A DNA stretch of 64,000 bases, taken from CAZDVQ01 sp964508975. Lineage in GTDB: Bacteria > Bacteroidota > Bacteroidia > Chitinophagales > Saprospiraceae. The notes below the pieces were generated by a model. It was not told the DNA's origin and ran no database searches. It saw only the letters and a program-made list of their open reading frames with translations. The stretch spans positions 1 to 64,000 of the forward strand of contig CAZDVQ010000016.1 of assembly GCA_964508975.1 (NCBI GenBank). The letters run 5' to 3'. Positions 59,013 to 64,000 of the stretch are shown here, one piece after another (the first letter of the stretch is position 1; each line of letters opens with the position of its first letter). Both the position numbers and the translations under genes were made by a program.

Positions 59013-60596
59013 ATGAACCGCAAAGATTTTTTTAAAGCCGCTTCAGCCCTGACGGTAGCCAGTGCCGTATGGCAACCCGTGAGCCTCGGCGCCACACCAA
59101 TCGCTTGGCAACCCTTCCAGCTGCCCAGCTACGCCGATTTTCACCTGCATGCCCTACTCAAGCCCTACTATGCCCAAGAAAAACGCAATCCCTGGGTTCG
59201 GGTGGATAATGATTGCTCGGGTAAACTAGCCCGCTGGATCGTTAATGCGTCCGATTCGCCCCGAAGCTCACAGTGTCATTTTGAAAGCCTGATGCGCGGC
59301 AACGTGCGCCTAGCCTTTGTGTCCATTGTGCCCATCGAACGGAAAATGATGCTCATGCCCTTGGTCAACAAACGCAAAAAGGGCTTCAACAGCTTTTCTT
59401 GCGCCACTGGTGCCGAGATGGAAATTGATTTCCACGAACTCAAAAAGCACGAAATTGAGTACGACAAAGAGTTATATGGCCATATTGAGTTGTTACTGAA
59501 GTTCGAAAAAGAGCCCTTCCTCGTCAATAACCGCCATTGCAGCTATGAGATTGTCCGAAGCCACGAACACTTGCAACAACTGCTCCTTGACCCCGACAAG
59601 CTGGCCGTGGTGGTCAACGTGGAAGGGGGCCATGCCCTCGCCCACTCTATCGACATGGTGGACCTATCCGATACCACGGCCTACCGCCAACGGATATTAT
59701 TGAACATCGAGAAGCTCAAGGGCCTCAAAACATACGACAATGCCTGTGGTACACTTGATTTTGCGCCATTCTCGATTGGCCTGAACCACTTTTTCTGGAA
59801 TGGCCTCTGTGGTCATGCCCGAACCGTAACCAATGTACAAAGCCTGGTGATTAACCAAAAAGATCACTTGAATGAAGGCATGCAGCCCTTGGGCGAACAA
59901 TGCATCAACTTGCTACTCGACAACCAACACGGTCGACGCATTCTCGTGGATATCAAACATATGAGCTGGGAAGGCCGCCAATGGTACTACCAACACTTGC
60001 GCGAACGCCGCGCCGCTGGAGATGATGTGCCCGTGATTTGTACCCATACCGCTATTGCTGGGGTAAGCTGTACCGACCCGCTCTGGCTAGAAAAAGACGG
60101 CGACAAGAAAAGTAAAAATACCTTCCTCGACCCTTGGACCATCAACCTCTGCAATGAAGATATACAGGCCATACACGAGTCGAATGGTATGATTGGCATC
60201 ATGCTCGATCGGTTTAAACTGTGTGGCAAACTGGGCGAGGAAATGATTAAGAAGACTTATGAAGGCTCAGCGAAGCGCCGAAAAGTATATGTCAGCATCA
60301 TCATGGCCAACATTATGGCTGCCGTACGGGCTGTAAACCAGGCCAGCGCCTGGGATATATTGTGCATTGGCTCTGATTTCGACGGCCTAATCCGGCCGTT
60401 TGAAATCTATAACCGCTCGGCTGATTTCCCTGATTTAGCGCAGGACATCCACGACTTCCTCTCGGCACCCTGGGATATTGAACATTTTATGGATGCCCAA
60501 TCGATTGAAAAATTGAAATTTGGCTTAAGCCCACAAAGCCTCACGGAGAAAATCATGTTCAGCAACTTGCAAACGTTCACCATGCGACATGTATAA
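59013..60596 (+). CDS. Peptidase M19 (membrane dipeptidase family)
   Basis: A 527-residue zinc-hydrolase-fold protein, longer than the usual 350-420 residues. The N-terminus MNRKDFFKAASALTVASAVW resembles an export signal. Metal-site motifs run in order: ADFHLH (H-x-H where typical dipeptidases have H-x-D), VVNVEGGHA (Glu), DIKHMS and CTHTAIAG (His) and CIGSDFDG (Asp). It probably hydrolyses dipeptides or related amides in the envelope. The start is chosen by the signal sequence; the upstream in-frame segment is unlikely to be coding. Confidence 0.85.
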   Translation: MNRKDFFKAASALTVASAVWQPVSLGATPIAWQPFQLPSYADFHLHALLKPYYAQEKRNPWVRVDNDCSGKLARWIVNASDSPRSSQCHFESLMRGNVRLAFVSIVPIERKMMLMPLVNKRKKGFNSFSCATGAEMEIDFHELKKHEIEYDKELYGHIELLLKFEKEPFLVNNRHCSYEIVRSHEHLQQLLLDPDKLAVVVNVEGGHALAHSIDMVDLSDTTAYRQRILLNIEKLKGLKTYDNACGTLDFAPFSIGLNHFFWNGLCGHARTVTNVQSLVINQKDHLNEGMQPLGEQCINLLLDNQHGRRILVDIKHMSWEGRQWYYQHLRERRAAGDDVPVICTHTAIAGVSCTDPLWLEKDGDKKSKNTFLDPWTINLCNEDIQAIHESNGMIGIMLDRFKLCGKLGEEMIKKTYEGSAKRRKVYVSIIMANIMAAVRAVNQASAWDILCIGSDFDGLIRPFEIYNRSADFPDLAQDIHDFLSAPWDIEHFMDAQSIEKLKFGLSPQSLTEKIMFSNLQTFTMRHV

Positions 60597-60634
60597 AAAA
60601 AAGCGGGATTGCCCATGGGCAATCCCGCTTTTGA
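60593..60634. terminator. Shared bidirectional terminator
   Basis: AAAAGCGGGATTGCCC / GGGCAATCCCGCTTTT forms a 14-bp or longer stem with A and T runs outside, placed between the convergent stops at 60596 and 60637. Confidence 0.9.
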
Positions 60635-60636
60635 AT

Positions 60637-61125
60637 TTATAGGCTACCTATGCCCACCACCTTCGGTGTTTTAATGCTGGGGTGGCCTTCAGGAACGATA
60701 ATTGAGATTGGTGCAGGCATACCTGCAGCACCTTCTTTTTTAGCAATCCAAATTTTGTACACATTGCCACGCAGGGCACTTTCGCCAAAACCGTCGCCGT
60801 TGCTAAAGGTTTTATTCACACGGGTAATCACAACAGGGTTAGCGTAAAGGTTAACGCCCGTAAAGTCTTTCTTGAGCGAATAAGGCTTAATGCTACCCCG
60901 CAAGGTCTTACCATCTTCATTCACGAGGCTACCACCTGCTATTTCTAGAAATTGTTCAGCTACTAAATCAAGTTCAGGACTGCTCCGCAAGATGTTGAGG
61001 TATTTTTCCAATACTGTTTTTACCTCGGCGGGCAATTGATCAACAGGAATGTCATTGGCTTTAGATTGGGCAAAAGCAACTTGGCTCGATAATAAAATAG
61101 CTAAGGCAAAAAGGAGTTGTTTCAT
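60637..61125 (-). CDS. Hypothetical secreted protein
   Basis: A 162-residue protein with a signal peptide (MKQLLFALAILLSSQVAFAQ). The mature part is mixed helical then beta, with ELDLVAEQFLEIAGGSLVNE and NVYKIWIAKKEGAAG. No family is recognised. It shares a terminator with the M19 gene. Confidence 0.75.
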   Translation of the reverse strand: MKQLLFALAILLSSQVAFAQSKANDIPVDQLPAEVKTVLEKYLNILRSSPELDLVAEQFLEIAGGSLVNEDGKTLRGSIKPYSLKKDFTGVNLYANPVVITRVNKTFSNGDGFGESALRGNVYKIWIAKKEGAAGMPAPISIIVPEGHPSIKTPKVVGIGSL

Positions 61126-61200
61126 GTAATATTCAATGATTTGGTTTGAAAGTATAGTCGTGCATTAATGCAAATAGGTAAACAAAAGCTTGAAAAATTG

Positions 61201-61208
61201 TATCTTTG
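61201..61208 (+). promoter_or_regulatory. TAnnTTTG -7 box for mtaB
   Basis: TATCTTTG 22 nt before the ATG at 61231, which argues against an earlier start at 61168. Confidence 0.65.
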
Positions 61209-61230
61209 CGGGCTAAAATCATCACTTTTT

Positions 61231-62577
61231 ATGGCCACGCCACGCACCGTTGCTTTTCATACCCTAGGCTGCAAGCTGAATTTCTCCGAGACCTCTAGTA
61301 TCGGCAGGATGTTCGAGGATGCAGGCTACCAGGAGGTGGACTTCGAGGCTGGCGCAAATATATACGTGATAAACACTTGCTCGGTTACGGACTTTGCCGA
61401 CAAGAAATGCCGCAATATGGTACGCCGTGCCATGAAGTTTAATCCACAAGCTTACGTGGTGGTTGTGGGTTGCTACGCACAACTTAAACCCGAGGAAATA
61501 TCTGAAATACCGGGCGTTGACCTCGTGTTGGGCGCTGCCCAAAAGTTCCGCATTCTGGAATATATTGACGATCTGAGCAAATCGCCTGGCAAAGGCATGG
61601 TACAAGCCGGTGCCGTGAAAGAAGCCAAGGATTTTGTTGGTTCTTTCTCTTTTGGCGACCGTACCCGTTCCTTTCTCAAGGTGCAAGATGGCTGCAATTA
61701 CAAATGTACCTTTTGTACCATCCCGCTGGCGCGTGGCGCTAGTCGCTCTGATACCGTAGAGCGCGTTGTGGCCAATGCCCAGCAAATTGCCAGCATGGGC
61801 GTGAAAGAAATTGTACTTACCGGCGTAAATATTGGCGATTTCGGCAACGGCACTGAGGTTATCGAAGGCGAAAAACCCAAGAAAGAAGCCCTGTTCATCG
61901 ACCTTATCCAGGCCCTCGACGAGGTGGAAGGCATCGAGCGTTTCCGGATTTCGTCTATCGAGCCCAACCTGCTTACCGATGAAATTATCGAGTTTGTGGC
62001 GCAATCGAAACGGTTTGTACCGCATTTCCATATCCCACTGCAATCGGGCAACAACAAACAGCTCTTCGAGATGCGCCGCCGCTACAAACGCGAATTGTAC
62101 GCCGAGCGGGTGGCCAAAATAAAGGCCGTAATGCCGCATTGCTGCATCGGGGTTGACCTCATCGTGGGTTTCCCGGGCGAGACCCGTGAGGATTTCTTGG
62201 AAACCTACCGCTTTGTCAACGAGCTAGATATATCATACTTGCACGTGTTCACCTATTCTGAACGGCCCAACACGCCCGCCAACGAGATGCCCAACCCTGT
62301 GCCCATGCACGAGCGCCGCGAACGCAACGAGATGCTCCGCATCTTGTCGGAGAAAAAACAGCGCTTCTTTTACCAGCAGTTTGTAGGTCAAGAACGCACC
62401 GTGTTGTTCGAGGCCACCGAGCACGACAACCAAACCATGCATGGTTTTACTGATAATTATGTAAAGGTTACCGTTGCTTATGACCCACAACTGATTAACC
62501 AACTCCGCCCCGTGGCCCTGAACCAGATACTGGAGGACGGGACGATGCATGGGACGATGGATGTACTTGTACGGTAA
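61231..62577 (+). CDS. mtaB: tRNA t6A37 methylthiotransferase MtaB
   Basis: A 448-residue radical-SAM enzyme that adds a methylthio group to t6A37 of tRNA. The N-terminal UPF0004 domain carries the three cluster cysteines (GCKLNFSE, NTCSVTDFADKKC, GCYAQLKPEE); the radical SAM motif CNYKCTFC (Cys-x3-Cys-x2-Cys) is at about 155-162; a TRAM domain lies at the C-terminus. The CKLNFSET motif fits MtaB rather than MiaB or RimO. Its last 83 bp overlap the convergent gene. Confidence 0.92.
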   Translation: MATPRTVAFHTLGCKLNFSETSSIGRMFEDAGYQEVDFEAGANIYVINTCSVTDFADKKCRNMVRRAMKFNPQAYVVVVGCYAQLKPEEISEIPGVDLVLGAAQKFRILEYIDDLSKSPGKGMVQAGAVKEAKDFVGSFSFGDRTRSFLKVQDGCNYKCTFCTIPLARGASRSDTVERVVANAQQIASMGVKEIVLTGVNIGDFGNGTEVIEGEKPKKEALFIDLIQALDEVEGIERFRISSIEPNLLTDEIIEFVAQSKRFVPHFHIPLQSGNNKQLFEMRRRYKRELYAERVAKIKAVMPHCCIGVDLIVGFPGETREDFLETYRFVNELDISYLHVFTYSERPNTPANEMPNPVPMHERRERNEMLRILSEKKQRFFYQQFVGQERTVLFEATEHDNQTMHGFTDNYVKVTVAYDPQLINQLRPVALNQILEDGTMHGTMDVLVR

Positions 62578-63772
62578 AAATTAATCCCATCAGGCTAAAT
62601 ACTGCCCAAACAAAGGCCAATAAAGGCCACAGCTGTCCGCCATAAAGGACATACCAGCACAATGCGGGTAAGAACAAGCGTACAGTTTCAAAACCTAGGG
62701 CCCAAGGGCGTTGCTCTAGCAAAGCGCCAATGGCCGTTACGCCCAGGACGATTTGTATGGCCCAGACCAATACTTCCTGCAGTTGCTGGTTATCCGACAA
62801 ATCTTTGGTGCCGCTAAAGGCTAAAAACTGGCTCGATGCGCCCAATAGGAGTACAAATTGCAAGAACAAATACACCTGCAAAGGTGCGCTGATATCGCTA
62901 TGGTATTTCTGTTGTTCCTCGGGTTTAATCGGTTTAACGGTCATGGGGCCGCCGAGGTAATCCGGGCGCCAGCCTGGGCCGTGGAACAGTAGTCGGAGCT
63001 TATCACCGAAGCCTTTTGTTTGGCGCATTTCGCGCAGCAGGTCGGCGTAAAAATCCCAGTTAGCCCATACCACGTTCCAGCTGGATAGCGGCTTCGTCAC
63101 GCCGTACACCACTTCCGCACGCTCAGGCTCGAAAGTCCCGAACATACGATCGAAAATAATGAGTGTACCGCCGTGGTTTTTATCGATATACTCGGGGTTG
63201 ATGCCATGGTGTACGCGGTGGTGCGAAGGCGTGTTGAACACATATTCGAACCAGGCGGGCATCTTGTCGATAGCCCTGGTATGGATCCAGAATTGATACA
63301 GCGTTTGCAGCACGTTGAGGGTCACGAAAGCCTCGGGCGAGAAGCCCATGAAGGCCAGCGGGTAGTAAAAAAATGCGCCAAAAGCTCCTTGAAAAGCCGA
63401 TTGCCGCAACGCTACCGACAGGTTATACTCCTCGCTTTGATGGTGTACAATATGCGTACCCCAGAGCAGGGCAATCTCGTGCGCGTAGCGGTGAAACCAG
63501 TAGTAAAAAAAGTCGATGCCAATAAACAGCAAAATCCACGACCACCAGGTATCGGGCACGGTCATAAAGCGCAGGTGCTCGTAAATGAGGTAATACAGCG
63601 TAAACGTGAGCACCTTCAGGAAAATACCCACCACCTGCGAGGTAATGCCGCAGTTAATATTGGTAATGGCATCGCCAAAATCGTAGAGTTTAGAGCGTTG
63701 CAGCTTTTGTACCAGCAGTTCGAGGCCAATGAGTATAAAAAACACCGGTATGGCAAACAACATGATCTTCAT
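62495..63772 (-). CDS. Sterol desaturase / fatty-acid hydroxylase family protein
   Basis: A 425-residue di-iron membrane hydroxylase. Three histidine motifs appear in order: HRYAHE (about 114-119), HIVHHQSEEYN (about 125-135) and HHRVHHGIN (about 204-212). N- and C-terminal membrane helices surround them; the C-terminal half has several further helices. It probably hydroxylates a lipid or terpenoid. The last 27 residues (PSSHASSRPP and on) lie antisense to mtaB and look non-conserved, suggesting loss of an earlier stop. The start at 63772 removes a repeat-derived extension. Confidence 0.88.
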   Translation of the reverse strand: MKIMLFAIPVFFILIGLELLVQKLQRSKLYDFGDAITNINCGITSQVVGIFLKVLTFTLYYLIYEHLRFMTVPDTWWSWILLFIGIDFFYYWFHRYAHEIALLWGTHIVHHQSEEYNLSVALRQSAFQGAFGAFFYYPLAFMGFSPEAFVTLNVLQTLYQFWIHTRAIDKMPAWFEYVFNTPSHHRVHHGINPEYIDKNHGGTLIIFDRMFGTFEPERAEVVYGVTKPLSSWNVVWANWDFYADLLREMRQTKGFGDKLRLLFHGPGWRPDYLGGPMTVKPIKPEEQQKYHSDISAPLQVYLFLQFVLLLGASSQFLAFSGTKDLSDNQQLQEVLVWAIQIVLGVTAIGALLEQRPWALGFETVRLFLPALCWYVLYGGQLWPLLAFVWAVFSLMGLIFTVQVHPSSHASSRPPVSGSGPRGGVG

Positions 63773-63804
63773 GGCAGGCAAGTTTGTTGGTTTGTTGATT
63801 GGGG

Positions 63805-63907
63805 CGTGCCCCCGGCCTGGGGCCGGGGTCGGTGTCATCCGGGTGCGCTGTTCGCTTAGTGCGCGTTGCGCACCGGCCCTTCGGGCCGCCCTCCTGCCAC
63901 CTCACGC
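63805..63907 (-). repeat. P1-P5 structured element, copy 20 (GCGTG:CACGC)
   Basis: On the minus strand GCGTG pairs with CACGC, followed by CCCAAT. GGTGGCAGGAGGG pairs with CCCGGATGACACC, where GGTG:CACC and CA:TG replace the usual pairs. Hairpins are CGGCCC-GAA-GGGCCG, GTGCG-CAA-CGCAC and CCCCGGCC-CCA-GGCCGGGG. Confidence 0.9.
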
Positions 63908-64000
63908 AGGGGATATCCGCGCCGGTGTGAAGATAGGGAAAAGTGCCCAATTACATGAAACTGATATCGAATATTACATCATATGCTCAGACTTAGCTTT

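Noticed and set aside
62233..62550. Antisense frames of over 100 codons within mtaB and other long genes
   Set aside because: They mirror the codon pattern of well-supported genes on the other strand and have no domain of their own.
1..64000. tRNA or rRNA genes
   Set aside because: No cloverleaf-type sequence or rRNA segment was recognised by eye; a tRNAscan run would settle this.

Overview
This window looks like chromosomal DNA from a member of the Bacteroidota. Three things in the sequence say so: promoters with the phylum's TAnnTTTG -7 box before about twenty genes; PorP/SprF-type, PorQ-like and T9SS-sorted surface proteins; and families typical of the group (DUF1573, MtaB, KtrAB, SatD-DUF3307). 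The genus cannot be told. No tRNA, rRNA, CRISPR array, prophage or transposase gene was found. About fifty protein genes, mostly housekeeping or envelope functions, are separated by unusually repeat-rich spacers.

Layout. 0.5-9.8 kb: outer-membrane protein, tRNA methyltransferase TrmN6, cytochrome P450, zinc-ribbon membrane protein, lipocalin, DUF1295 membrane enzyme, two DUF1573 proteins, flavin monooxygenase. 9.8-12.4 kb: a nest of repeats with one small membrane protein. 12.4-24.9 kb: VOC protein, ferritin-VIT1 transporter, GH31 glucosidase, Na+/solute symporter, SQR-like flavoprotein, two lipoproteins, the DUF3307/SatD pair, cysteine desulfurase. 25.2-40.3 kb: KtrAB potassium uptake, DUF58, exonuclease, DUF1573, SRPBCC-GyrI, a PorQ-like protein with a lipoprotein, Ca2+/Na+ antiporter, Rpn-type nuclease, HD hydrolase, CcmF and CcmE. 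40.7-44.4 kb: groES-groEL split by an inserted element, and an AAA_14 ATPase. 44.6-63.8 kb: a 1347-residue T9SS surface protein, ABC permease, RNase D, NlpC/P60 protein, two PorP/SprF proteins, DUF983, a second Rpn-type nuclease, M19 dipeptidase, MtaB and a sterol-desaturase-family enzyme.

The most striking content is between the genes. Twenty complete copies and one truncated copy of one oriented element, about 95-195 bp long, sit in the spacers (roughly one per 3 kb, on both strands). They differ a lot in sequence but fold to one plan. A 5-bp closing stem occurs in six different, always complementary, versions and is followed by CCCAAA (one copy has CTCAAA). Inside are a 13-bp stem with a purine-rich internal loop and several hairpins whose sequences also covary. 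I call it the P1-P5 element below. This is strong sequence evidence for selection on structure, but the function and the means of spread are unknown.

Other repeats include a 162-bp palindromic element inserted between groES and groEL (second copy at 387-548), a composite element at about 25.0 and 40.5 kb, a family containing TGTCCTAATCG in the 10-11 kb nest, small GTAGGGGC hairpins lodged inside other repeats, and a 236-bp inverted repeat at 18.3 kb. Likely regulatory signals include tandem operators before the AAA_14 ATPase and the second Rpn gene, and a shared operator before two DUF1573 genes.
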